In this document: positions 35,145 through 44,357 of the stretch, piece after piece
Position numbering within the stretch: the stretch's first letter is position 1
How the letters are laid out: every line of letters starts with the position of its first letter
NCBI GenBank assembly: GCA_044221315.1
Contig: JBGAPK010000007.1
Coordinates: forward strand, 62,001 to 126,000
Source: JAFEBO01 sp044221315
GTDB lineage: Bacteria > Planctomycetota > Phycisphaerae > Phycisphaerales > UBA1924
Length of the DNA: 64,000 bases
Direction: 5' to 3'
Program-made: the position numbers and the translations under genes
Notes under the pieces: model-generated
The model's database searches: none
Told to the model about the DNA's origin: nothing
The model's input: only the letters and a program-made list of their open reading frames with translations

Positions 35145-37358
35145 ATGCAACGACTCGAAGGCCTTTCCAAACTCTCCGGCGCAGAGCGTTACCTCGACGA
35201 CGAACCGCTCGAGGGATCGCTCAAGGGCTGTCTGTGGGGGATGACGGTCCGCTCGCCCGTCTCCCGCGGGAAGATCCGACGGATTTCATACGGCGCCGGA
35301 TTCGACTGGTCGCAGTTCGTCATCGTCGAGCCGGCGGACATCCCCGGGCCCAACGAGACGTATCTGATCGAGAACGATCAACCGGTGCTCGCTCCCGGAT
35401 ACGTGCGGCACATGCACGAAGCCGTCGCGCTGATTGCCCACGAGGATCGAAACCTGCTCCGGCGCGCCGTTGCGTCGGTCAAGGTTGACGTTGATCCCGA
35501 GCCCCCGGTTCTCGATTTTCGAGTGATGCCCAGGCCGGAGCAGATCCAGCGCGGCAGCGACAACATCATCAAAAAACTTCAGATCAAGAAGGGTGATGTT
35601 CACGCGGCGTTCGCAACGGCTTTCAAAGTCGTCGAAGGCGAATACGAGACCGGCGCCCAGGAGCACGTCTACATCGAGAACAACGCCATGTCGGCGTGGA
35701 TTGAAGAAGGACCGGGCGGAAACGTCATCGTCGTTCGCGGCTCGATGCAGTGTCCCTACTACGTCCTGAACGCGCTGAAGCACGCGCTGAAGCGCGATGA
35801 GACCCGCGTCCGCGTCATTCAATCTCCGACCGGCGGCGGGTTCGGCGGCAAGGAGGACTATCCTTCCACTATCGCTCTGCATGCTGCGCTGTTGACGCTG
35901 AAGGCGCAGCGGCCGGTGAAGATCATCTACGACCGCTCGGAGGACATGGCGGCAACGACCAAGCGTCATCCCTCGCTGGTTCGCCACAAGACCGCGGTCG
36001 ATAAGAACGGAAAGCTCCTCGCCCAGCAGATCGAGGTGATCCTCGACGGTGGGGCGTATGTGACGCTTTCGCCGGTCGTGCTTTCGCGCGGCATCATCCA
36101 TGCCGCGGGGCCCTATTCGTGCGACAACGTTCTGATCGAGGGTCGAGCGGTGCTTACAAACAGCGTGCCGTACGGCGCGTTCCGCGGCTTCGGTGCCCCA
36201 CAAACCATTTTCGCCTGCGAACGCCACATGGACCGCATCGCGGCGGCGTTGGGGCTGGATCCGATCGAGGTGCGTCGCATCAATCTGCTCAAAGATGGGC
36301 AGACCACTTCGACTCAGCAGACGATTACCGGCGGAACAGATCGCCACGCGTTGCTCGAGCAGACACTCCGCATCGCCGACTACGAAAAGCACAAGCGAGA
36401 GTCGGAAGCTTTCAACAGGACGCACCGGTATCTTCGTCGCGGCGTGGGTGTCGCCACGGTGCTTCACGGGGCGGGCTTCACCGGAAATGGTGAGGTGTAT
36501 CTCAATTCCAAGGTCGATGTCGGTGCTCGTGCTGATGGCAAGATCGAGGTCCTCGCGGCCAGCACCGAAATGGGTCAGGGGACAAACACGGTCTTCACCA
36601 GGATCGCCTCGGATGCCGCGGGTCTGGACCCTGCGGACGTGGTCGTCGGCGTCCCCGATACTTTCAGAGTGCCAAACTCGGGGCCGACAGTTGCATCGCG
36701 TACGGTGATGGTGGTCGGTCGGCTGATCGAGCGGGCGATCGAAGATCTCGGGCGCCAACTCGGCGCCAATGGCGCGCCGCTCAAAGGCCCCGCGCTCAAG
36801 ACTGCGATTGCGAACTGGCACGCGCGCAACCCCGGCAAGGAGTTGAAAGGGCGCTCGACTTACGTCCCGCCACCGAACGTGAAATTTGACGACAAGAACT
36901 ACGTCGGTGATGCCTACGCGACATTTGCCTGGGGAGTGTGCGTCGCGGTCGTCGAGGTTGACCTGCGGACCGCGGCGGTTCGCGTTCTCGACTTCACCGC
37001 CGCCCAGGACATCGGGCAAGTGATCAATCCCATCCTTGCCAAGGGTCAGGTTCAGGGTGGTGTCGTGCAGGCGATCGGGTGGGCCCTCACCGAAGAAATC
37101 AAGTTCAAGGACGGCGGGATGCTCAACAACACGCTGACGAATTACATCATCCCGACTTCGGACGACGTGCCTCGAATCCGCGTCCACTTTCACGAAAATC
37201 CGTATCCGCACGGCGGCGGCGGCGCGAAGGGTGTCGGCGAACTGCCGATGGACGGTCCCGCACCGGCGATCCTCAACGCGGTGGCCCATGCGACGGGGGC
37301 CGACGCGCGGGCGATTCCTCTCACTCCCGAACACCTTCTGCCCCTTCTGAAAGTCTGA
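35145..37358 (+). CDS. Xanthine dehydrogenase, molybdopterin-binding subunit
   Basis: 737 residues, the molybdenum subunit of the xanthine oxidase family. It has GGGFGGKE (230-237) with Glu237 and AFRGFGAPQ (345-353) with Arg347, corresponding to the two purine-binding residues of xanthine dehydrogenases, then EMGQG (475-479) and the catalytic GVGE (Glu699). It oxidises hypoxanthine and xanthine to urate in the cytoplasm together with the next two gene products. It is the first gene of the purine operon; its stop overlaps the next start (TGATG). Confidence 0.93.
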   Translation: MQRLEGLSKLSGAERYLDDEPLEGSLKGCLWGMTVRSPVSRGKIRRISYGAGFDWSQFVIVEPADIPGPNETYLIENDQPVLAPGYVRHMHEAVALIAHEDRNLLRRAVASVKVDVDPEPPVLDFRVMPRPEQIQRGSDNIIKKLQIKKGDVHAAFATAFKVVEGEYETGAQEHVYIENNAMSAWIEEGPGGNVIVVRGSMQCPYYVLNALKHALKRDETRVRVIQSPTGGGFGGKEDYPSTIALHAALLTLKAQRPVKIIYDRSEDMAATTKRHPSLVRHKTAVDKNGKLLAQQIEVILDGGAYVTLSPVVLSRGIIHAAGPYSCDNVLIEGRAVLTNSVPYGAFRGFGAPQTIFACERHMDRIAAALGLDPIEVRRINLLKDGQTTSTQQTITGGTDRHALLEQTLRIADYEKHKRESEAFNRTHRYLRRGVGVATVLHGAGFTGNGEVYLNSKVDVGARADGKIEVLAASTEMGQGTNTVFTRIASDAAGLDPADVVVGVPDTFRVPNSGPTVASRTVMVVGRLIERAIEDLGRQLGANGAPLKGPALKTAIANWHARNPGKELKGRSTYVPPPNVKFDDKNYVGDAYATFAWGVCVAVVEVDLRTAAVRVLDFTAAQDIGQVINPILAKGQVQGGVVQAIGWALTEEIKFKDGGMLNNTLTNYIIPTSDDVPRIRVHFHENPYPHGGGGAKGVGELPMDGPAPAILNAVAHATGADARAIPLTPEHLLPLLKV

Positions 37359-37870
37359 TGCAATCCCAAACGACTACAACCCCGGCCCAATCCGGAACGA
37401 CTTCGGTTGCGATCCGGTTTACTTTGAACGGGCGCGAGGTGGAGATCGCGGTCGATCCTCGCGAGCGTCTGCTCGATACGCTGCGGTACCGCCTTGGCCT
37501 GCCCGGTTCGAAAGAAGGATGCGGCGAGGGCGAGTGCGGCGCGTGCACGGTCATCATCGACGACCTTCCGGCCAACTCGTGCCTGGTCCCTACTTTTCAG
37601 GTGCGCGGTTGTTCGGTCCGCACGATCGAGTCGATTCCGTCATCGACCCTGCAGCCGATGCTTGAAACCGGCGCCACCCAGTGCGGAGCCTGCACGCCGG
37701 GCGTGGTGGTGACGGCAAACTGGATCAAGGAGCATTCCGGCGTGCTCGTGTCGCACACGATGCGGGCGCTCATGGCCGGCAATCTCTGCCGCTGTACGGG
37801 GTACGACGGGATCATCGACGGGCTCGAACGCTGGATCGGCACCAGCGCGGCGAAGGGAGGACGCCCGTGA
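37358..37870 (+). CDS. Xanthine dehydrogenase, 2Fe-2S subunit
   Basis: 170 residues from the ATG at 37358. Two iron-sulfur clusters are visible: plant ferredoxin type with Cys55, Cys60, Cys63 (KEGCGEGECGACTV) and Cys75, and helical type with Cys109, Cys112, Cys144 and Cys146 (QCGACTPG and NLCRCTGY). It passes electrons from the molybdenum centre to FAD. The stop overlaps the GTG of the FAD subunit (GTGA). Confidence 0.96.
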   Translation: MQSQTTTTPAQSGTTSVAIRFTLNGREVEIAVDPRERLLDTLRYRLGLPGSKEGCGEGECGACTVIIDDLPANSCLVPTFQVRGCSVRTIESIPSSTLQPMLETGATQCGACTPGVVVTANWIKEHSGVLVSHTMRALMAGNLCRCTGYDGIIDGLERWIGTSAAKGGRP

Positions 37871-38706
37871 ACGTCCTCATGCCAAATTCGCTCGCCGAGG
37901 CGTGCGAGCTCTGCGCCGAGCAGCCCAACCTCATTCCGCTCGCGGGCGCCACCGACCTGCTTGTCCACTGGCCGTTGCGTCAGGCCGAGCACGACAAGAC
38001 GTATCTCGATCTGTCCAAGCTCCGTGAGTTGCGAACGATCTCCTGGTCGGCCGATTCACTCACCCTCGGCGCCCTAACGACCTACTGGGATGTTCTGCAG
38101 GATCATCGCGTGCAGTCTGAATTCCCACTCCTTGTCGAGTCGGCCCGCCAGGTCGGCGCGATCCAGATCCAATCGAGGGGCACCTGGGCGGGCAACGTCG
38201 CCAACGGCTCGCCCGCTGCGGACGGAGTGCCCGTGCTCATGGCATACGACGCGTCGGTGACGCTCGCCTCGCGAGCCGGCACACGCTCGATCAGGCTGCA
38301 CGAGTACTACACCGGCTACCGAAAGTCGGTCAGGCGATCAGATGAACTGATCTCCTCGATCACCATCCCGATTCGCGGGTACGACTTCGCGGTTTTTCAC
38401 AAGGTCGGGCCACGCCGGGCACAAGCGATCACAAAGGTCGGGCTCGCCATGACTCGGGAATCGAAGTCAGCGAAACCGTGGCGCATCGTCGCCAATAGCG
38501 TCGCGGCTACTGTGAAGCGCTGCCCTGCGATCGAAGCCTTGCTTCATTCCGCCAGCCCGATACGCGATTCCGATGGCTTCCTCCCCGCCATCAACGCCGA
38601 TGTCTCGCCGATCGATGACATCCGCTCGACCGCCGACTACCGGCGCACGGTTCTTGCCCGGCTCCTCTACCATTCACTCCGAGGCGTCGCTCCTTCGGTG
38701 ACGTAA
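37867..38706 (+). CDS. Xanthine dehydrogenase, FAD-binding subunit
   Basis: 279 residues from the GTG at 37867 (an ATG 12 nt later is possible). FAD-binding PCMH-type features: IPLAGATDLLVHWPLR, LTLGALTTYWDVLQ, IQSRGTWAGNVANGSPAADGVPVLMAY, which match the FAD site (AGGTD-like and GGNIANGSPA-like motifs) of the medium subunit. The usual AGGTD is AGATD here. Third subunit of the complex; the three-gene split is the E. coli XdhABC arrangement. Confidence 0.93.
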   Translation: MNVLMPNSLAEACELCAEQPNLIPLAGATDLLVHWPLRQAEHDKTYLDLSKLRELRTISWSADSLTLGALTTYWDVLQDHRVQSEFPLLVESARQVGAIQIQSRGTWAGNVANGSPAADGVPVLMAYDASVTLASRAGTRSIRLHEYYTGYRKSVRRSDELISSITIPIRGYDFAVFHKVGPRRAQAITKVGLAMTRESKSAKPWRIVANSVAATVKRCPAIEALLHSASPIRDSDGFLPAINADVSPIDDIRSTADYRRTVLARLLYHSLRGVAPSVT

Positions 38707-38715
38707 GCCGTTCGC

Positions 38716-39564
38716 ATGGACGAAAACCGGACAATCCTCCGAACCGCCGCCGAGCTGGCAGAGGCTGGCCAGGAATTCGTGCTGCTGACGGTGATCCGCA
38801 CGCAGGGCAGCACGCCCCGTGCGCCGGGCGCGAAGATGATCTGGCGGCCGCCCAACGCGGCCCCGGCGATTGAATCCGATACGCTTCCCAACGGGTCGGT
38901 CGGGACGATCGGAGGCGGACAATTCGAGGATCTGGTCTTGGAATCAGCGCGAAGATGCCTTGCGCAGCGGGCATCGATGATCGAACGATTCGTGCTCGGC
39001 GCCGAAGCCGAGCAGTGCTGCGGCGGGGTCATGGAGGTCTTCCTGGAGTATCACGGGCGTCCCGCATCTGTCGTGATATTCGGCGCCGGACACGTCGCGC
39101 ATTCGCTGGCACAGATCCTGGCGCCCACACCGCTGGCCCTGACGATCGTGGACGACCGGGGCGAATGGAACTCTGCCGCGCGCTATCCGAACGCCCGTCG
39201 CGTCCTGAACTACAAGCAGGGAGTCGCCGCCGCGACCAACGACGCAGCAACCACCCTCGCCCTTGTGATGACCTGCTCGCACGAGACGGACTTTGAGATT
39301 CTGCGCGATCTGCTGTCGCGCTCCCCCCCCGCTTTCACCGGGCTGATCGGTTCAAGGAGCAAGCGTGCCTGCCTCTTCGGCCGCCTCGTCTCCAGCGGCA
39401 TCGACGAATCGGTGGTACGGCAAGTTCATTGCCCCATCGGTCTTGGAAACACGGGCAAGGAACCGCACGCGGTCGCGATCTCCGTGGCGGCTCAGATTCT
39501 TGCCGAAGCCCGGACCATCAATGACGTCGGCGCTGCGATCGAAAGTCGAACCCGACGGGCATGA
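38716..39564 (+). CDS. xdhC: XdhC/CoxI-family xanthine dehydrogenase maturation factor
   Basis: 282 residues. The N-terminal XdhC/CoxI domain has VIRTQGSTPRAPGAKMIW and GSVGTIGGGQFE, with the CCGG motif (QCCGGVMEVF) about residue 99-108. The C-terminal Rossmann domain has VVIFGAGHVAHSLAQIL and GLIGSRSKR. XdhC binds the molybdenum cofactor, promotes its sulfuration and hands it to xanthine dehydrogenase. It follows the three structural genes and overlaps the next start by 4 nt. Confidence 0.92.
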   Translation: MDENRTILRTAAELAEAGQEFVLLTVIRTQGSTPRAPGAKMIWRPPNAAPAIESDTLPNGSVGTIGGGQFEDLVLESARRCLAQRASMIERFVLGAEAEQCCGGVMEVFLEYHGRPASVVIFGAGHVAHSLAQILAPTPLALTIVDDRGEWNSAARYPNARRVLNYKQGVAAATNDAATTLALVMTCSHETDFEILRDLLSRSPPAFTGLIGSRSKRACLFGRLVSSGIDESVVRQVHCPIGLGNTGKEPHAVAISVAAQILAEARTINDVGAAIESRTRRA

Positions 39565-40157
39565 TGAACCCAGCGCTGATCCTCGCGGCCGGAAAGGGCT
39601 CCCGCATGGGCGGGCCCAAGGCCCTGATGGACTGTGGCGGCAAACCGTGGTGGGAAGTGCAGCTGTCACGGCTGCACGATGCCCGAATCGAATCGATTTG
39701 GGTTGTGTCGCCGGAGGTTCTTGCGACGATCGGCCGGCTTTCCCCGGCACACCTGATTCCATCCGATTCGTCGAAACCCATGTTCGACAGCATCGTCGCC
39801 GGACTCCGAGCCCTTCGCGCCGCCCCGCCAACCGGCGTCTACATCCTTCCGATCGATGTCCCGGCTTCGCGTGATCCGGCGACCTGGAAATCGCTCCGTT
39901 CGACCTCCGTGCCGACCGTTCCCACCTTTAAGGGCCGGCGGGGACACCCGATTTTCCTCCCATGGACGTGGATTCTGTCGACTCTCGACCCCGCAGTCGC
40001 TGCGGCCACAAATACGGATTCGCTCCGCCTCGACGCCTTACTCCGCGGGACCGCTCTCGAGATTCCGGTCAACGACCCCGTGGTTGTGTGTAATCTGAAT
40101 ACGCCGGAAGACCTCAACCGCTTTCTCGTCACTCCGGACCCGGACGCCCGCCCGTGA
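39561..40157 (+). CDS. MocA/MobA-like molybdenum cofactor nucleotidyltransferase
   Basis: 198 residues. The nucleotide-binding signature LILAAGKGSRMGGPKALM is at the N-terminus, followed by a LPIDVP motif for metal binding and a GRRGHPIFL motif typical of MocA. MocA makes the cytosine dinucleotide form of the cofactor used by E. coli-type XdhABC enzymes, so the placement with xdh genes supports MocA over MobA (guanine form). The substrate call is inference. Overlaps both neighbours. Confidence 0.8.
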   Translation: MMNPALILAAGKGSRMGGPKALMDCGGKPWWEVQLSRLHDARIESIWVVSPEVLATIGRLSPAHLIPSDSSKPMFDSIVAGLRALRAAPPTGVYILPIDVPASRDPATWKSLRSTSVPTVPTFKGRRGHPIFLPWTWILSTLDPAVAAATNTDSLRLDALLRGTALEIPVNDPVVVCNLNTPEDLNRFLVTPDPDARP

Positions 40158-41920
40158 CTCCGCCCGCCCCTGCCAATCCCGACCTCCCTCGCAGCCCGAC
40201 CACCCCGGAGTTGCTGGCCGTTGCGCGGGGTGACGCACCGGCCGATCTTCTCTTGTCCAACGCACAGATCGTGAACGTTTTCAACGGTCAGATCGAAACC
40301 GGCAGTGTCGCCATTCACAAGGACCGAATCGCCGGAGTCGGAGATTACACCAACGCAATCAAGGTCGTTGATCTCAGGGGATCCTTCGTCGCTCCCGGAT
40401 TCATCGATGCGCACATGCACGTGGAATCGACGAGCCTGCCGCCGTCGCAGTTCGTGCGGCTGGCGCTGCCGCATGGCACGACGGGCGTCGTGCTCGATCC
40501 GCACGAGATCGCGAACGTGCTCGGGCTTCCGGGGATCCGCTACATCATGGAGGATGCCGCGGGATTGCCGATCAACGCGATGTTCGCGCTCTCGTCCTGC
40601 GTGCCATCGTCGCATCTCGAAACTTCCGGCGCCCGTCTGGAGGCGGCGGATCTTGCCCCGCTCTTTGATGATCCGCGGGTCGTCGCCCTCGCCGAAATGA
40701 TGAACTTCCCCGGCGTCGTTCACGCCGACCCGGGCGTGCTGGCGAAAGTGAATCTCGGACTCGCACGCCGCATCGTGGATGGACATTCGCCCGGGCTGCG
40801 CGGCAAGGCGCTTCAGGCCTATCTCGCCGCCGGAATTTCATCCGATCACGAGTGCACCACCGCCTCCGAAGCTCTCGAGAAACTTTCGCGCGGCATGCGA
40901 ATCTACATCCGGGAGGGCAGCGCCGCTCGCAACCTGGAAGCACTTCTCCCAGCCGTCACTCCTTCGACGATCGGTCGATTCTGCTTCTGCACCGACGACC
41001 GCCACCCGGGTGATCTTGCCGACGAGGGGCACATCGACCATGTCGTTCGGAAGGCGATTTCGCTCGGCCTCGACCCGATCGCGGCGATCACGATCGGCTC
41101 ATTGAACGCTGCCATGCACTACCGAAGACGCGACCTTGGCGCCGTTGCTCCCGGCTATTTCGCCGATCTATTGGTCGTTGACGATCTCAAACAGCCTCGG
41201 CCCCGGGAGGTCTACTTCCACGGTTCGCTCGCGGCCAAGGACGGTGCGTTTCTAGAAACGGCAATGCCATCCGCGGCACGGCCGGCGCCACCCCGGTCGC
41301 GCCTGAACTTGCCGCCGCTCTCCGAAGAGTCGTTTGTGATTCCCGCCAATCCCGGCGTGCGAAATATCCGCGTCATCGGAATGGACCCGCACCAGTTGCT
41401 GACCGCGAGTCTGGCGATGCCACCAAAGGTTATAGACGGCAGGTACGTCGCCGACGCTCCACGCGACCTTCTGAAACTGTGCGTCGTCGAACGCCACCAC
41501 GCGAGCGGAAACATCGGTCGGGGATTCATCACGGGCTTTGGGCTAAAGTACGGCGCGATCGCCTCGACCGTCGGGCACGATTCGCACAACCTCGCCATCC
41601 TCGGCACCAACGACGCCGACATGCTGGCCGCCGCGCGTGCCCTCGAATCCTGCGGCGGCGGGCAATGCGCTGTCCGGGACGGCAAGGTCATCGCCCTTTT
41701 CCCTCTGCCCATCGCCGGGCTCATGTCCGACCAACCCGCGGCGGTCGTCATCCGCCAGCAGCGAGCATTGATGGAAGCCGCGCGCTCGCTCGGATGCCCG
41801 CACCACGACCCGTTCATGCCGCTCTCGTTCATGCCGCTTCCGGTCATTCCTTCGCTCAAGCTCTCGGATCTTGGGCTGGTGGATGTCGATCAGTTCAAGG
41901 TTGTCCCGCTCGAATTGTGA
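40154..41920 (+). CDS. ade: Adenine deaminase
   Basis: 588 residues from a GTG overlapping the previous stop (GTGA). An amidohydrolase of the Ade family: metal ligands in GFIDAHMHVES (87-89), DPHEIANVLG (115-124), ISSDHE and CTDDRHP, the last typical of adenine deaminase. The C-terminal domain has GIGMDPH-like VIGMDPH, and VGHDSHN. It converts adenine to hypoxanthine, feeding xanthine dehydrogenase. Length and motifs agree with bacterial Ade (about 580 residues). Confidence 0.93.
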   Translation: MTPPAPANPDLPRSPTTPELLAVARGDAPADLLLSNAQIVNVFNGQIETGSVAIHKDRIAGVGDYTNAIKVVDLRGSFVAPGFIDAHMHVESTSLPPSQFVRLALPHGTTGVVLDPHEIANVLGLPGIRYIMEDAAGLPINAMFALSSCVPSSHLETSGARLEAADLAPLFDDPRVVALAEMMNFPGVVHADPGVLAKVNLGLARRIVDGHSPGLRGKALQAYLAAGISSDHECTTASEALEKLSRGMRIYIREGSAARNLEALLPAVTPSTIGRFCFCTDDRHPGDLADEGHIDHVVRKAISLGLDPIAAITIGSLNAAMHYRRRDLGAVAPGYFADLLVVDDLKQPRPREVYFHGSLAAKDGAFLETAMPSAARPAPPRSRLNLPPLSEESFVIPANPGVRNIRVIGMDPHQLLTASLAMPPKVIDGRYVADAPRDLLKLCVVERHHASGNIGRGFITGFGLKYGAIASTVGHDSHNLAILGTNDADMLAAARALESCGGGQCAVRDGKVIALFPLPIAGLMSDQPAAVVIRQQRALMEAARSLGCPHHDPFMPLSFMPLPVIPSLKLSDLGLVDVDQFKVVPLEL

Positions 41921-41955
41921 TCGACATTCGGGATCCTCAATTCACCGCCATCATC

Positions 41956-43428
41956 ATGAAAACCACTCTTTCAACCGCCTCGCTCTCTTCCACGCTGGAG
42001 GCACTCGCGCTCTCCAACTCCGCGTACGCCAAGGTCTACCCGGGCGAGCCGATCGATCGCCAGCCCGTCCACACGATCTACGGCGGCGGGCACCTCTTCA
42101 AGAAGGACACGGCACGACGGCTTGGCGATGTAGCGCTGGCGTCACTCCGAGAGTACGCGTCGGACTTTGCAACGTTTGCCCGCGCGATCGGGCTCAGGGG
42201 TTCTGAATCCCTCCCGGAGACTTCGGCCGGAGCGGCGGCGATCGACATGGAATTCCAACGCGATCCCGCGAGCGCCGCGAGAGCAAATCCCGCGGCCGCG
42301 TTCGCCCGCACGGTGTACGACCGCGTCGTCGGCAAACTCACGCGGGAACCCGCGGAGGACTTCAGGATTGATTTCGAGGACGGCTACGGCGTCCGAACGG
42401 ACGCCGACGAGGATGCTCACGCTCATCAGGCGGCCCTCGAGACAGCGGCGGGCATGAAAGAAGGATCCCTTCCCCCGTTTATCGGGATCCGCATCAAGAA
42501 CTTCGGTCCCGACACACACGCCCGTGGAATCCGCACGCTCGACATTTATCTGACCGCGCTTTCGGAAGCAACGGGCAAAATGCTGCCGGCCAATTTCGTC
42601 GTAATGCTCCCCAAGCTCGTCTCGGCGCAACAGGTTGCGACCATGGTCGAGATCCTGGAGCGTTTCGAGGCCGCCGGTCTGTTCCCGAAGGGCTCGCTCA
42701 AGATGGAATTCATGGTTGAAACGACGCAGTCCGTGATCGATGCGAGGGGAATCTGCCCGCTGCCCGATTTCGTCCGTGCCGCCAAAGGCCGCTGCATCGC
42801 CGCCGCGCTCGGGGTCTACGACTACACCGCATCCGTCGGCGTGACGGCCCAGGAGCAGAAGATCGACCATCGCGCTTGCGACTTTGCGAGGCATGTCATG
42901 CAGGTTTCGCTGGGCGCTTCCGGCCTGTACTTGTCGGACGGCGCGACCAACATCATGCCTTCGGCGCTGCACGTCGCACCGGAGGGCGGCGTCCTCACGG
43001 CCCAGCAGGTTACAGAGAATCGTGCCGCCGTCCATTCGGCCTGGAGACTCAATTTCGCGCATGTTCGCCGCTCCCTCGCGCACGGCTGGTACCAGGGCTG
43101 GGATCTGAACCCCGCACAGTTGCCCATCCGGTATGCCGCGGTGTATTCCTATTTCCTCGAGTACCTTCCCGATGCGACTGCCCGCCTTCGCAACTTTGTT
43201 GAGAAGGCCGCGCGGGCGACGCTGGTCCGCGGCGCGGGCGGAGCCGGTGGTGGCGGCGTGTTCGACGACGCGGCCACCGCACAAGGACTGCTCACGTTCT
43301 TCATCCAGGGCGTGCGGCGCGGCGCGATCAGCGCACAAGAACTTGCCGCGACGGGCCTGTCGCAGGACGAGATCCGCATGCGCTCATTCATCGAAATTCT
43401 CAAACGTCGTCAGTCCGCGAAGCGATGA
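41956..43428 (+). CDS. DUF6986-type protein with HpcH/HpaI aldolase-like fold
   Basis: 490 residues from the ATG at 41956. FRIDFEDGYGVRTDADED (about 136-153) and KMEFMVETTQSV (about 249-260) are spaced like the metal-binding DFEDG and MxE motifs of the phosphoenolpyruvate/HpcH-HpaI/citrate lyase beta TIM barrels, and GLYLSDGATNIMP comes later. I recognise it as the family often named DUF6986 or, without good reason, phosphoenolpyruvate kinase. No characterised function is known to me. Its place between adenine deaminase and the urate-to-glyoxylate genes suggests it acts on a pathway product such as ureidoglycolate or glyoxylate; inference only. Confidence 0.7.
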   Translation: MKTTLSTASLSSTLEALALSNSAYAKVYPGEPIDRQPVHTIYGGGHLFKKDTARRLGDVALASLREYASDFATFARAIGLRGSESLPETSAGAAAIDMEFQRDPASAARANPAAAFARTVYDRVVGKLTREPAEDFRIDFEDGYGVRTDADEDAHAHQAALETAAGMKEGSLPPFIGIRIKNFGPDTHARGIRTLDIYLTALSEATGKMLPANFVVMLPKLVSAQQVATMVEILERFEAAGLFPKGSLKMEFMVETTQSVIDARGICPLPDFVRAAKGRCIAAALGVYDYTASVGVTAQEQKIDHRACDFARHVMQVSLGASGLYLSDGATNIMPSALHVAPEGGVLTAQQVTENRAAVHSAWRLNFAHVRRSLAHGWYQGWDLNPAQLPIRYAAVYSYFLEYLPDATARLRNFVEKAARATLVRGAGGAGGGGVFDDAATAQGLLTFFIQGVRRGAISAQELAATGLSQDEIRMRSFIEILKRRQSAKR

Positions 43429-43447
43429 ATCGGGTCGCGCCCGGCGA

Positions 43448-43792
43448 TCACGTCCCGCGGTAGGTGCTGTAGCCAAACGGGCTGATCAGCAGCGGCACAT
43501 GATGGTGGCGGGCCGCGTCCATGACCCGGAACACCACCGACACACTCGGAAAAAACGTGCTGACGCCGGACTTGGCGAAGTAAGGCTCCGTCTCGAACGT
43601 GAGCCGATACGTCGCCAGTTCGAGCTGCTTCCCGCCCGGGAGCAGCCCCTTCACACGCCCGTCGCCATCGGTACGACCCTCGTTCAGTCTCTCCCAGGCA
43701 CCGTCCGGCCCGGCGCGCTCGATCACAACGCGCACATCAACCCCGGGCATTCCCCTCGATGTATCGAGCACGTGGGTACTGATTCCGCTCAT
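43448..43792 (-). CDS. uraH: 5-Hydroxyisourate hydrolase (transthyretin-like)
   Basis: 114 residues, the normal length. The family signature is complete: GISTHVLDTSRGMPG at the N-terminus with the catalytic His7, TFETEPYFA in the middle, HHHVPLLISPFGYSTYRGT at the end. The terminal YRGT replaces YRGS, a common variant. It opens the ring of 5-hydroxyisourate, the uricase product. The ATG overlaps the stop of the OHCU decarboxylase gene. Confidence 0.97.
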   Translation of the reverse strand: MSGISTHVLDTSRGMPGVDVRVVIERAGPDGAWERLNEGRTDGDGRVKGLLPGGKQLELATYRLTFETEPYFAKSGVSTFFPSVSVVFRVMDAARHHHVPLLISPFGYSTYRGT

Positions 43793-44328
43793 GTTTCCAC
43801 CAGTTTTCCGAGCCGGATCCGCACGATCCTGCTCTGTTCCTGAGCCGCGTTCCTGAGCTCCGTTGCCGCATCATTGTGCAGCCGGGTGCGCAGGCTGCCG
43901 AGCATCTCGTCCCCCGTCTTTCCCGTCGCGCAGATCAGGAAGACGTGGCCGAATTTCCGTTCATAGTCGGCGTTCTTCGCCGCGAACTCGGAACGGACCG
44001 CCTCGCTCGCTCCCGCCATCCCGCTCTGCTCCCTTGAACTCTGTGCCGCGGTTGCCGCGAACTTGGCCTGAGAGAGATTCCGCTCACCGATTCGCGGATG
44101 GTGCGAAAAGGCCTCGAGCCAGTCCTCGCGTCCGAGCGCGAACCAGACTTCGTCCGCCGCCGCGAAAAATGCTGATTCGTCCGCGAAGGGGCTGCGTTTC
44201 AGCATGCCGTCCACCCATTTCGAGGAACCGCACGCGGCGTGCAATGTCGCCCGCAATTCAGCATCGCCAAGAGCATGCAGCCTTGCAAGACCGGCGGAGC
44301 GACTTGGTTTGGCGGAGATGTCCTTCAT
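43789..44328 (-). CDS. uraD: OHCU decarboxylase
   Basis: 179 residues from the ATG at 44328; a longer frame to 44433 would overlap the allantoicase gene and has no support. The catalytic His is in HHPRIGE (76-82), with REQSGM and FGHVFLICATGKT, the last two characteristic of the family. It decarboxylates 2-oxo-4-hydroxy-4-carboxy-5-ureidoimidazoline to S-allantoin. It is in an operon with HIU hydrolase (ATGA overlap). Confidence 0.95.
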   Translation of the reverse strand: MKDISAKPSRSAGLARLHALGDAELRATLHAACGSSKWVDGMLKRSPFADESAFFAAADEVWFALGREDWLEAFSHHPRIGERNLSQAKFAATAAQSSREQSGMAGASEAVRSEFAAKNADYERKFGHVFLICATGKTGDEMLGSLRTRLHNDAATELRNAAQEQSRIVRIRLGKLVET

Positions 44329-44357
44329 GTCAGCTCGGGCGTTCAGGCAGCATTGGC

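Noticed and set aside
35286..37334. A 682-residue frame on the minus strand opposite the xanthine dehydrogenase gene
   Set aside because: The plus strand carries all molybdenum-subunit motifs; the antisense frame has none and is His/Arg-rich.
41956..43428. DUF6986 protein as the missing uricase
   Set aside because: Its motifs point to a metal-dependent aldolase-type TIM barrel; it has no tunnelling-fold or flavin-binding features of any known uricase.
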